From Dyadobacter jiangsuensis (GTDB taxonomy: Bacteria; Bacteroidota; Bacteroidia; Cytophagales; Spirosomataceae), in contig NZ_PYAS01000015.1 in assembly GCF_003014695.1 (NCBI RefSeq), positions 62,001 through 126,000 on the forward strand: DNA of 64,000 bases, given 5' to 3'. Below are positions 9,488-19,100 of this stretch, in pieces (positions within the stretch are counted from its first letter, which is position 1; the number at the start of each line of letters is the position of its first letter). The position numbers and the translations under genes were made by a program. A model generated the notes under the pieces. That model was not told the DNA's origin. It did not search any database and saw nothing but the letters and a program-made list of their open reading frames with translations.

Positions 9488-9668
9488 CAAACAAGTACTA
9501 TTACAATAAAAATTATTAATTTTTAGTAACCACTTTTTTAATATTCTTAAAATATCGGATGCGAATGCAGCCGGCGGCTTCACCGGCTTTATCAGCATCT
9601 ACCCTCTTCTTGTGCTGAAAATCAACATATAAATCGGTGTGGAAGCGCGATAATGACAGTCCGGGCCA

Positions 9669-10913
9669 TTAATTACGGTATGCTATATACGAATGGCGGC
9701 TAGTCGTGGAAATAGCGGCAGCCGACAGGAGACATATCAGCGCTATCAACAGGAAAATGTGCGCTGTATTTCCTGTGACGTCGATCAGCCTGCCAAGCAG
9801 AGGCTCACCCAATGCAGCGAAAAGATACCCGCACATGTTCATCAGCCCGATACCCGTACCGGTGCGCTCGTTACCCAGCATTTCGGGGCACAAAGTCCAG
9901 AAGTTGGTTTGGGGACCATACACGAAAAATCCGGCGAGCAGCATGACGAACGCTTGCAGCGCGACGTTTTCCGCAGGTATTACAAAGATCGCCAGGGCTA
10001 CCGCCGCGCTGACGAGCATACCGAACCTGATCGAGGCAATGCGGTTTCTCTGAAACAGCGAATCCGACAACGCTCCGAATGACACTGCTCCGGCCGCCAT
10101 TCCTACCGGCAGCAGGAAAGTAACCCAGAGGTTATGCGGGTTGTCTTTCCAGTTACTTCCCAGATAATGCACCGGCACCCAGAAGATAAAGCCGTAGCGG
10201 GCCATGCTTTCAAAACCAAATGCAAGCATTACCCGCAAAAAGTTGCTGTCGCCCAGCACTTCCTTGTAGCGAAGTTTCCAATTGTCGTTTTGGAGCGAAT
10301 GCTTCGGGTTCGCCGGCTGATCCGGAAAACCCAGATCCGACGGCTTGTCCTTCACGAAGATCAGGAACAGCGTAGAAGTAATAAACAGCAGGAGAATCGG
10401 CAACCTGAACAGCAACCGCCATTCCAGGTCCTGTTTCAGGATCAGGATAGACAGCAGGTAAGTAACCACCGACGAAAGCCCGGCAGCCATGGTATAAAAA
10501 CCAAATGCTTTTCCCTTTTCCTCTTTACCCCACCAGCTGGCAATCACTTTCCCGCCCGGCGCCCAGGCCATCGACTGAAAGTAGCCGTTCAAAGCCCAAA
10601 GCAGCATTACCCATTCCAGCGATTGCGCAAAACTCACGGCGACATTGGCGGCGATGGACAGGTAAGCCCCCAGCGGCACCATAATACGGGCGCTGAAACG
10701 GTCGGCGAGGTTCCCGTTCACAAACTGCCCGAAGGCGTAGCCGATCAGCATGGCGAAACTGATCCATCCGATGGTCGCGAAAGGTACCTCAAACTCCGCC
10801 GCCATCCCATGCGCTGCCCATCCGAAGTTATGCCGTCCCGTATAGAAAAACAGGTAACAAAACATCGTAAGCAGTAACATCTTCCATTGTTGCACGCGAA
10901 ACGACCTGATCAT
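9669..10913 (-). CDS. OPA-family MFS transporter (organophosphate:phosphate antiporter type)
   Basis: A 414-residue protein with 12 predicted membrane segments. The N-terminal half carries YLFFYTGRHNFG, ADRF and the segment LNGYFQSMAWAPGGKVIASWW followed by KEEKGKAFG, which match the organophosphate:phosphate antiporter group (GlpT, UhpT, UhpC). Members exchange phosphorylated compounds for phosphate at the inner membrane, and several relatives take phosphonates. It starts 19 bp after the dehydrogenase gene ends, so both form one transcription unit. In this setting a phosphonate or organophosphate cargo is the simplest inference; the exact substrate is not readable. Confidence 0.88.
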   Translation of the reverse strand: MIRSFRVQQWKMLLLTMFCYLFFYTGRHNFGWAAHGMAAEFEVPFATIGWISFAMLIGYAFGQFVNGNLADRFSARIMVPLGAYLSIAANVAVSFAQSLEWVMLLWALNGYFQSMAWAPGGKVIASWWGKEEKGKAFGFYTMAAGLSSVVTYLLSILILKQDLEWRLLFRLPILLLFITSTLFLIFVKDKPSDLGFPDQPANPKHSLQNDNWKLRYKEVLGDSNFLRVMLAFGFESMARYGFIFWVPVHYLGSNWKDNPHNLWVTFLLPVGMAAGAVSFGALSDSLFQRNRIASIRFGMLVSAAVALAIFVIPAENVALQAFVMLLAGFFVYGPQTNFWTLCPEMLGNERTGTGIGLMNMCGYLFAALGEPLLGRLIDVTGNTAHIFLLIALICLLSAAAISTTSRHSYIAYRN

Positions 10914-10932
10914 GATTGCCCCTTTTTAAAGT

Positions 10933-12009
10933 CTAAAAACGAATTCCTACCCTAAGCGGTTTGTACTTCAATGCGTATTCAAATGCAGCCTGCGCGTCCG
11001 GAAGCACAAATTCCTTCCCTACAATCTGATCGAACGGAAACAAACTGTGGCATCGCCCGATGAAATCCACTGCGAATGCAAAATCTTCATAGTTATAATT
11101 ATGTAAACCCTTTAAGGTCAATAGCTTTCTTACCACCTGCTCGGCATCGACCTGCACCGGGCGGGCATGAAATACGGCACCGATCCATACCGCCGTGCCG
11201 CCTACCCTGAGTGCCCAGGTGCCAAGTTCCATCGCATCCGGAGCCCCGCTCATATCAAAAGCAATGTCGATATCGTGCGGTGAGCATTCGGTGCAATGAG
11301 CGGACTCGGCCGACGCGAGCAAAAACGTCTCGTCGGCCCCGAAATCGAGCGAATGCCTCAGTCTGTCGGCGTTGATATCGGCAGTAAAAATCCGGCCTGC
11401 TCCCTGGTCGCGGCACATAGCCGCGCACACGATCCCCAGCAACCCCAGGCCCGTGATGAGCACGCGCCTGCCCCGCACATCGCCCGCAAGCCTCAGCGCG
11501 CCCGCTACGGTAGCCACGGCGCAATTGATCGTCGCCGCCACATCCAGCGGAACACCCTCTGGTATTCGCAAAATCGCTGTGTTTTCTTTTAAAATGCAGT
11601 ATTCGGCTAGCCCTCCATGAAACGCGTCATGTTCCGTAACCTGAGCATGTCCGTATTTAAACAATGCCGAAGCTTTTTGCGGCATCCTGCGTCGCGCTTC
11701 ATCCGATTGCGGATCCGATGAAAAAATGCACCAGGTAACGATGTCGCCCGGCCCCAGCGGATTGCCCGCATAGTCCAGCCCGGAATGCCCTTCCCCGATT
11801 TCCACTACCTCACCCACAATTTCATGACCCAGTACGGTGGGGGTCTTCTCCTGCCGCAAGCCACAGAATGTGTGCAGATCACTACCGCACAGGGTTGTGT
11901 ACAGGTTCCTGACGATAATCTCCCCCGGGCTGATCCCCGGAAGAGTTCGCTCTATCATTTGCAGGGTTTCGCCTGCGCCGTTAAATACCAATAGGTTAGC
12001 CGAATTCAT
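10933..12009 (-). CDS. zinc-type alcohol dehydrogenase of the phosphonate-associated (TIGR03366/HpnZ-like) group
   Basis: About 358 residues from the ATG at 12009. The longer frame to 12051 is rejected because a -7 promoter element lies inside it. MDR-family layout: GroES-like domain with catalytic-zinc residues Cys41 and His62/Glu63 (CGSD, LGHE), then a Rossmann domain (ITGLGLLG). The stretch VTWCIF, MPQKASALFKYGH and NCAVATVAGALR matches the clade of dehydrogenases repeatedly found beside phosphonate catabolism genes. Odd: the four cysteines that hold the structural zinc in relatives are replaced here (Asp99, Ser102, Ala105, Ala113). Likely role: oxidising a hydroxy-phosphonate to the aldehyde consumed by the HAD enzyme. 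This coupling is inference. Confidence 0.83.
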   Translation of the reverse strand: MNSANLLVFNGAGETLQMIERTLPGISPGEIIVRNLYTTLCGSDLHTFCGLRQEKTPTVLGHEIVGEVVEIGEGHSGLDYAGNPLGPGDIVTWCIFSSDPQSDEARRRMPQKASALFKYGHAQVTEHDAFHGGLAEYCILKENTAILRIPEGVPLDVAATINCAVATVAGALRLAGDVRGRRVLITGLGLLGIVCAAMCRDQGAGRIFTADINADRLRHSLDFGADETFLLASAESAHCTECSPHDIDIAFDMSGAPDAMELGTWALRVGGTAVWIGAVFHARPVQVDAEQVVRKLLTLKGLHNYNYEDFAFAVDFIGRCHSLFPFDQIVGKEFVLPDAQAAFEYALKYKPLRVGIRF

Positions 12010-12039
12010 AGTGTAAACCGATGCCAGAAATTGATGCAT

Positions 12040-12047
12040 CAAATGTA
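12040..12047 (-). promoter_or_regulatory. putative Bacteroidota -7 promoter element of the dehydrogenase-MFS unit
   Basis: On the minus strand this reads TACATTTG, an exact match to TAnnTTTG. A transcription start a few bases downstream would fall near 12034, leaving a short leader before the ATG at 12009. This decides the dehydrogenase start codon. Confidence 0.5.
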
Positions 12048-12051
12048 GCAT

Positions 12052-12076
12052 TATTGTTTATTAATACTAAACAATA
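12052..12076. promoter_or_regulatory. perfect 9-bp inverted repeat, candidate operator
   Basis: TATTGTTTA (12052-12060), seven-base spacer, TAAACAATA (12068-12076). It lies immediately upstream of the -7 element of the dehydrogenase gene, where a regulator would control RNA polymerase. It contains the TAAACAA word in both orientations. Confidence 0.5.
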
Positions 12077-12201
12077 GTTTATTAAAAAATCGTTAAGCCG
12101 TGCTGGACCACGTTATTGAGGGAAGAAAATCGTTATTAAGCCCTGTTTGAAACTTACTTTGACTTAATATGCACATTGAATCCCGAAATGTTTACTTTCG
12201 C

Positions 12202-12213
12202 TAAACAAATGTA
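12202..12213. promoter_or_regulatory. TAAACAAATGTA box between dehydrogenase and fucosidase genes
   Basis: Identical to the 12 bases at 1067-1078 before the XRE-cupin gene. Its minus-strand reading contains TACATTTG, so it could instead be a second -7 element for the leftward dehydrogenase gene. Confidence 0.35.
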
Positions 12214-12276
12214 GATTTTTGTTAAATTCAGTTACAATTCACCCTTTCCTGTTTTCTTTAAATTCCATTTCAATTA

Positions 12277-14520
12277 ATGCGACTCGATCCTAAAATCAGC
12301 CGTCTTGCAGCCACTGTGCTGTGTGCGGGGCAAATCCTGTTGGCGGTTCCCCCACTGTTAGCTCAATCATCCAACACCATCGCATTGACCGCCTCCGACA
12401 CGGAAGCTGACATCATTGCCAAAGCGGCCCGCGTTATCCCGACAGCAAATCAATATGCTGCCTTGAAAAACGAGTTCATCGCTTTCGTTCATTTCGGCCC
12501 GAACACTTTCACCCGGCAGGAATGGGGAAATGGGATGGAAGATCCCAAAATCTTTGACCTGAAAAATCTGGATACCGACCAATGGTGCCGCTCCATGAAA
12601 GCCGCGGGGATGAAGATGGTCATCCTGACCGTCAAGCATCACGACGGGTTTGTGCTCTGGCAGAGCCGGTACACGAAACATGGTATCATGTCGACGCCCT
12701 TCCGGGATGGCCGGGGCGATATTTTAAAGGACCTGTCCGCTTCCTGCCGGAAGTCGGGTTTAAAACTGGGCATCTACCTCTCCCCGGCTGATTTATACCA
12801 GATCGAAAACCCGGCTGGCCTATACGGAAACCTCAGCAAGCCAACAAAGAGGACTATACCAAGGACAGTTCCGGGCCGGCCTTTCGCCAACAAAACCACC
12901 TTTGATTTCATCGTCGACGATTACAATGAATATTTTCTCAACCAGCTATTCGAAGTACTGACCGAATACGGGCCCGTCGACGAGGTTTGGTTCGATGGTG
13001 CGCACCCCAAAACCAAGGGCAACCAGCAATATGACTATCTGGCATGGAAAAAGCTGATCAGGACCCTGGCCCCGAAAGCCGTGATTTTCGGCCGCGAAGA
13101 TGTTCGCTGGTGCGGCAACGAAGCCGGCAAAACGCGCGATACCGAATGGAACGTGATTCCCTACGACGACGATCCGCGGAAAATGACCCGTTTCGCTGAC
13201 CTGACGCAGCCTTCACTTGGAAGCCGGCAGGATTTGAAAAAAGGACGTTTCCTGCATTACCAGCAAGCTGAGACCAATACCTCCATCCGGGAAGGCTGGT
13301 TTTACCGCGACGACGTTTACCAGAAAGTCCGAAGCGCCGATGATGTTTTTGACATTTACGAACGCTCGGTAGGAGGCAATTCAACATTCCTGCTGAACAT
13401 CCCACCCGACAGGGACGGGAAATTCCCATCGGAGGATGTGGAGGTGCTGCTGGAAACCGGCAAGCGGATCAGGGCTACTTACGGTACCGATCTCTTTGGC
13501 AGCGCTACCGGCCCGGCCCAGGTGCTGGACGGAAAGGACAACACCTACCTGCTTCTGACCTCAACCACCGGCGAGTTCACCATAAAGCTGCCCAAGCCGG
13601 AAAAGGTTAACCGGATCGTTTTGCAGGAAGCCATTGCCACTCATGGCGAGCGGGTAGAAAGCCACGCGGTAGACGCCTGGATCGATAACGCCTGGAAACC
13701 GGTGGCCACTTCGACCAACATCGGCTACAAACGTATCCTGCGCTTCGCAGACGTCACCTCCGACCGTTTCCGCGTCCGCATTACGGGTTCGCGCCTCACC
13801 CCCGCGATCAGCCATGTCTCGGCCCATTACTACGAACCACACCCGCCACGCCTGCAAATCACGCGTGACGGAGAAGGATTGGTCCATATCAGCCCGTTCG
13901 AGGATTTCGGGTGGAAGCCTCACGGTCAGAACGCCGCGCTCAACGCTGACCGGAACCTCAAAATCCATTACACTACCGACGGCTCCCGGCCCGATGCACA
14001 TTCTGCAATCTACGACGCGCCCTTCCGGGCCGAGTCTGTCGACGTGAAAGCGGTGGCAATCAGCCATGAAAAGCGCGGAAGCGTCGCAGAACGAAAAATA
14101 GGGCTTTCTCCCAAAACCTGGAATGCAACCGCCTCCGACAGCCAATCAGGCAAACATCAGAGTAAACTGGCTTTTGATTCAAATCCGGATACTTACTGGC
14201 AGTCGGACAGCACGGCGCAAAATCACTTCCTCGTAATCGACCTCGGCAAATCCACCGCCTTAGCGGGATTTACTTACACACCGCAGACACGCCAACCCAA
14301 AGGCATGCTCGCGGCCGGCACGATACAGGTCAGTGACGACGGTAAAACCTGGAAGGATGCGATCACGTTTCAATTTGGCAACCTGGTCAATGACCCCACC
14401 AGCAGGCAACATTTGTTTTCCAGCCCATTGCAGGGACGCTTTGTCAAAATAGAATCCACCCGCATCGAAGGCAACGATAAGTCGCTGGCCATTGCGGAAA
14501 TCGAGTTCTTTGATCGATAG
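12277..14520 (+). CDS. GH29 alpha-L-fucosidase with C-terminal accessory domains
   Basis: A 747-residue secreted enzyme. A signal peptide (to about PLLAQ, residue 30) precedes the GH29 catalytic barrel (about 45-390). Key motifs are FVHFGPNTFT, VKHHDGF (119-125) and EVWFDGAHP with Asp240 as the expected nucleophile. A beta-sandwich follows (about 410-520), then a chitobiase/hexosaminidase C-terminal-like module (IHYTTDGSRP, about 555-605) and an F5/8-type discoidin domain (about 615-745, with SNPDTYWQSD and FVKIESTRIEG). GH29 enzymes remove alpha-linked fucose with retention of configuration. The gene is divergent from the dehydrogenase unit and convergent with the next SusD/SusC pair, which probably imports the fucosylated glycan fragments. 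The acid/base residue cannot be assigned by eye. Confidence 0.95.
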   Translation: MRLDPKISRLAATVLCAGQILLAVPPLLAQSSNTIALTASDTEADIIAKAARVIPTANQYAALKNEFIAFVHFGPNTFTRQEWGNGMEDPKIFDLKNLDTDQWCRSMKAAGMKMVILTVKHHDGFVLWQSRYTKHGIMSTPFRDGRGDILKDLSASCRKSGLKLGIYLSPADLYQIENPAGLYGNLSKPTKRTIPRTVPGRPFANKTTFDFIVDDYNEYFLNQLFEVLTEYGPVDEVWFDGAHPKTKGNQQYDYLAWKKLIRTLAPKAVIFGREDVRWCGNEAGKTRDTEWNVIPYDDDPRKMTRFADLTQPSLGSRQDLKKGRFLHYQQAETNTSIREGWFYRDDVYQKVRSADDVFDIYERSVGGNSTFLLNIPPDRDGKFPSEDVEVLLETGKRIRATYGTDLFGSATGPAQVLDGKDNTYLLLTSTTGEFTIKLPKPEKVNRIVLQEAIATHGERVESHAVDAWIDNAWKPVATSTNIGYKRILRFADVTSDRFRVRITGSRLTPAISHVSAHYYEPHPPRLQITRDGEGLVHISPFEDFGWKPHGQNAALNADRNLKIHYTTDGSRPDAHSAIYDAPFRAESVDVKAVAISHEKRGSVAERKIGLSPKTWNATASDSQSGKHQSKLAFDSNPDTYWQSDSTAQNHFLVIDLGKSTALAGFTYTPQTRQPKGMLAAGTIQVSDDGKTWKDAITFQFGNLVNDPTSRQHLFSSPLQGRFVKIESTRIEGNDKSLAIAEIEFFDR

Positions 14521-14548
14521 GGATCGGGTATCAGCTGATAAAAATAGA

Positions 14549-14568
14549 GCAGGGCAAAATTGCCCTGC
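14549..14568. terminator. bidirectional terminator between convergent genes
   Basis: A perfect hairpin, GCAGGGCAA-AA-TTGCCCTGC, lies between the fucosidase stop and the convergent susD-like gene. On the minus strand it is followed by a T-rich stretch; on the plus strand the T tract is weak. Confidence 0.6.
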
Positions 14569-14625
14569 CTATCTGTTGACCTAACTAATTACTAAATCGA
14601 ATGCCCCATCAGAATCCGGCGGTTC

Positions 14626-16176
14626 TTAATAACCGTCATTTTGTTTCAGTTCGGGGCTGTTACGGTCTATTTCCGTCTGCGGGATCGGCCAGAACTCGTA
14701 TTTATCTTCATATTTCGTTTTGACATTCGGGGCCAGCGGGTTCTGGACGAAGCCATTCAGTTTTTGCGTGGCCATTCCCCATCTTCTCAGGTCAAAATAC
14801 CGGATTCCCTCCAACGCGAACTCCGACCGGCGCTCCCGCTTGATACGTTCGCGGAATTGATCCTTCGTTAAACCGGCGGGTAAAGCCGGCATACCAACCC
14901 TGGCCCGAACCGCATTAATCGACGCATAAGCATTCGCCGGACCGCTCGCTTCGTTTTCAGCCTCCGCATGCATCAGCAGCACATCGGCGTAGCGCAGCAA
15001 CACAAAATCGTTATCGCCCAATGTTCCGTAGTCGGGATTGACGAGCGTTGGATCCAGCCACTTCTTCGCGCAATAGTAGCCGACGGTCCAGCCGCCTTTT
15101 CCAGGTGTAGCCACGGCCAGATCACCGGTGAAAGGCCAACCGGAAGTTTCCTTGGTGTCACCCGGGAAGAACCAGGTCATACGCATGCGCGGGTCACGAT
15201 TGCTGAAAGGATTCTTGGCGTCATAACCGCTACCGGCCTCGTTAATCGCTTTACCTGTCGCCGTCTCATAAGAATCGATCAGATCCTGTGTTGCTTGCGC
15301 TTCTTTCCAGCGGAACAGCGGAACGGCAAGCCCGTTGTCCTGGTGCGACATATTCGGCAGCTGGTATTTAACCGAGAACATGATCTCCTTGCTGGCATTC
15401 TGTGCCGGTTTGTAGAAGTTGCCCAGGTAGCTGTCGTTGAGCGAGTACACTTTCGCATCAATAATCTGCTTTGCCAGCGTGGCTGCGTCAGCGTATTTTT
15501 TCTGGAAGAGCAGCATTCTCACTTTCCAACCTTGCGCCGAACCTTTCGTGGCGTGGCCGCTTCCATAAAGGTCGTCCGGAAGCCCCGCGATAGCCTTATC
15601 CAGGTCTGCCAGCACGAAGGCGATCACTTCATCCCGCGTGGATTTGGCCTTTTTTGTTTTAAAATCAATGCTGAAAGGATCCTCTTCCGTGAGAATCACA
15701 TTGCCATACAATTGCGCAAGCCAGGAATAGTGAAACCCGCGCAGGAAGTATGCTTCCGCTTTGTACCGGGTGAGTTTTTCTCCTGTCAAAACCTTGTCTG
15801 CATTCGCCAGAAACGTATTGATCGCAGCAATGGCGCGGTAGCTGTTGTCGTAGTAATTCCTCACAAAATCACCGGATTGAGGGGTAATTCCCGAGCTTAG
15901 CACGGTTTGGCCTCCGCCGTAGTTATCCTGGCTGTAAGTATTGTCGCTAAAATTATCCCACGCGTAAATCTGAAACTGCGAGTTGGAATAACCTCCTCCC
16001 GGCGCGTAGAGAAAATTATAAAGCCCCGCCAGCGCGTAATCGGCGTCGGCTTCTGTTTTCCAGAATGTAGTGGTCGATCTGCTCTCCAATGGATTAACGT
16101 CAAGCAGATTATCCTTGCAGGATCCGGCCGTAACCAGCAGAAGCAGGGACAATAGGTGTTTGTTATACTTTTTCAT
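14626..16176 (-). CDS. SusD/RagB-like lipoprotein (fucose locus)
   Basis: A 516-residue SusD homologue. The N terminus is a lipoprotein signal with lipobox TAGSC (MKKYNKHLLSLLLLVTAGSC). The family pattern DNLLDVNPLESRSTTTFWK, a TPR-like middle and the C-terminal RRSEFALEGIRYFDLRRWG and FWPIPQTEIDRNPEL-like endings are present. Surface-exposed, it should bind oligosaccharides for the SusC channel encoded 20 bp upstream in the same unit. The gene is convergent with the fucosidase, so the fucosidase is not co-transcribed with it although a shared substrate is likely. Confidence 0.95.
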   Translation of the reverse strand: MKKYNKHLLSLLLLVTAGSCKDNLLDVNPLESRSTTTFWKTEADADYALAGLYNFLYAPGGGYSNSQFQIYAWDNFSDNTYSQDNYGGGQTVLSSGITPQSGDFVRNYYDNSYRAIAAINTFLANADKVLTGEKLTRYKAEAYFLRGFHYSWLAQLYGNVILTEEDPFSIDFKTKKAKSTRDEVIAFVLADLDKAIAGLPDDLYGSGHATKGSAQGWKVRMLLFQKKYADAATLAKQIIDAKVYSLNDSYLGNFYKPAQNASKEIMFSVKYQLPNMSHQDNGLAVPLFRWKEAQATQDLIDSYETATGKAINEAGSGYDAKNPFSNRDPRMRMTWFFPGDTKETSGWPFTGDLAVATPGKGGWTVGYYCAKKWLDPTLVNPDYGTLGDNDFVLLRYADVLLMHAEAENEASGPANAYASINAVRARVGMPALPAGLTKDQFRERIKRERRSEFALEGIRYFDLRRWGMATQKLNGFVQNPLAPNVKTKYEDKYEFWPIPQTEIDRNSPELKQNDGY

Positions 16177-16196
16177 GTCGATGCCTTTTGAAATAA

Positions 16197-19100
16197 TTAA
16201 AACTGAACAGACGCCCCGAATGTAACCGTCTTGATTTGCGGGAAGGTGACGTAGCTGCCGCTGACGCTCACGCGTTCGGGATCCAGCCCCGGATATTTGC
16301 TGAACATAAACAGGTTATCTCCTACCACATATACCCGCAATGACTTCGCGCCGACTTTACTAATCAATTTCACAGGCACATTATAGCCCAGCTGTGCACC
16401 GCGAAGCCGGAGGAACGAGGCGTCTTTCAGGAAATAGGTCGACGCGTAGTTCTGCACAGGTGCATATCCGTCCGCCACGTAGATTTTAGGCATTGTGGTA
16501 CTTGGATTTTCCGGTGTCCAGCGGTTTCGCCAGTCGGTAGTAGGTACCGATCCCTGACGGAACGGTTCCGCTCCCCAGCCGCTCACGTATATTTTTTGTC
16601 CTTGCGAACCGTAGAACTGTACACTCAAATCAAAGCCCTTCCAGTTTGCCGCAAGGTTGAAGGAATATTGCACGGACGGATAACGGCCACCTACATACGT
16701 ACGATCATTCGGGTCGATTTTACCATCACCGTTCACGTCTTTAATTTTCAGGTCGCCGGGTGTCGGTCTGACCGGCTGAACCGGCGAGTTGTCGATTTCT
16801 GCCTGGTTCTGGAAAATTCCATCCCAGATATACATGTAGAACTGATCCAAAGGTCTGCCTTCCTCGCGAATCGTGTTGCTGCCGATCTCTTTCACGCCAT
16901 AGCTCTCGACCTTGTTCCGGTACGTCTGGATATTTCCCCCGATGTTGTACGAGAAATCATTGCCGATGCGGTTTTTGTATTCAATATTCAACTCCACGCC
17001 TCTGTTGCGCAGCGCACCATTATTGATCACCGGCGCGTTGAGCCCCACCCAAATCGGAATCAGCGGCGTGCGCAGAATGTCGTAGGTGTATTTGTTGAAC
17101 CAGTCGGCCGTAATATTGAGCTTGTTGTTGAAAGCGGAAATATCCACACCGATGTCGAACACCCGCGTACTCTCCCATTTCAATGCGGGATCAACCAGCG
17201 TCGAGGCCGAATACCCGGTTGAAACAGCGCCTCCGAATGCGTAGTTGCGCAAGGAAAGTACCGGCTGGTAAGGATACGGCGTCAGGGCGGCCCGTCCGGC
17301 GTCCGTTACAATGTTCTGGTTCCCGACTTCACCCAGTGAAGCCCTGATTTTCAAATCGTTCAGCCAGGATACATCTTTCAGAAATGCCTCCTCCGTAAGG
17401 CGCCATGCCGCGGAAGCGGAATAGAATGTTCCCCACCGTGTATTAGAAGGAAGACGGGAAGTTCCGTCGTACCGTATGCTCGCGCCGATCAGGTATTTAT
17501 CTTTAAAATCATAATTCAAACTTCCGTAGAACGACCGTAAGGCCCATTCAGAAGCAGCGCCGCTATTGCTTTGCCCGTCCGCCGGACCGGCATTCAGTTC
17601 GCGCAGATCATTGGATGGAAAGGCGTTTCTGCCTGCGTTAAGCTCGCTGTATGCATTGTATTCCTGCTGTGCACCAGCCAGCACCGTCAGATTATGGTTA
17701 TCGAACTTCTTGCTGAAATTAAGTTGGCTGTAAAGGGACCCGTAAACGTTGTCTTCCCGGCGAACACTCAAACCTGGCGCCCCCACATCGAGGTTTCCGG
17801 CGGGGCTCATATCATTGTAAAAGAACATCGGGATTTTAGGCCGGAAGTCATTGTTTTTGAGCGAATAATAGGTTGCACCGCCACGGTTTTCCCAGCGCAG
17901 GCCGTCGATAATATCAATATCCAGCGACATATTACCCTGCGCGTAATAGTCCAGTGTCCTGATCCTCACGTCATTTGCCGCGATAGCCACCGGGTTTTTG
18001 TTCCGCTGCTCATTCGGGTAAGCCGAAGCGATCCACCGTCCATCCGCCGCCTGCGCAGGATACAATGGCGATTGCGCCAGCGTCGACAAGAATATATCCG
18101 CACCACCGGAGCGTGGGGCCTTCCGGTTGCCGTAACGCATTTGCAGATCCGTACCGAACGTCACACGCTTACTCAGGCGGGAGGACAGGCCCACACTCAC
18201 GGTATACTTCTGATATTCGAACCCGATCATGGTTCCCGGCTGGTTCGTAATCCCGAAACCGACGTTGTAAGTTGTACTTTCAGTCCCTCCGCTCAGGTTA
18301 AGAAAATGGTTCTTGGTATATGCGGTAACGAACACATCATCGAGCCAATTATGGTTGGGATACTTCACCCGGTCGGTAGCGTTACGGTACAGGTCGATCT
18401 GGGCCTGCGTATACAGCGGCTGCAAAGACGAATTTTTCCGGGCCTCGTTGGATAGCTCCATGAACTCCGCGGAGTTACTGATCGTCTCGGGAAGCCTGGC
18501 TGTTTTGGAAATACCGATATTGAAGTTGTACTGCAATGCAAAACCGGCTTTACCCTTTTTAGTTTTGACCACAATAACCCCGTTGGACCCGCGGGAACCA
18601 TAAATGGCCGCGGAAGCCGCATCCTTCAATACCGAAATGGACTCAATGTCGTTCGGGTTGAGGGCCGTCAGGTTACCCGGTAAGCCATTGACGATCACCA
18701 GCGGATCATTCCCTACCGAGCTGAAAGTGGTAATACCGCGAACCCGCAACTGAATCCCCTCGTTCCCCGGCTCACCCGATCCCTGAACTACCTGCAAACC
18801 GGGAAGTTTACCTTGCATAAGCGTCAGCGGGTTAGTACCGACGCGCTTGTTGATATCGGCCCCGGAGATCGTGGCGACCGAACTGAGCAGTTTTCTTTTC
18901 TCCTGGGACTGATACCCCACCACGACCACCTCGTTCAGGTTGGACGACAGCGGAGCAAGCCGCACGTTAATCACACTTTTACCCGCGACGGCCACATGCT
19001 GCGTCTGATACCCGATGTAACTGAATACCAGCCTGCCCTGCGGGTTGACGCTGATTTCAAATTTGCCATTGGCATCGGTGGTAGTTCCCCGGTTCCCCTC

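Noticed and set aside
12010..12051. N-terminal extension of the dehydrogenase to 12051
   Set aside because: The extension contains an exact -7 promoter element and no homologous residues; the ATG at 12009 starts the GroES-like domain properly.
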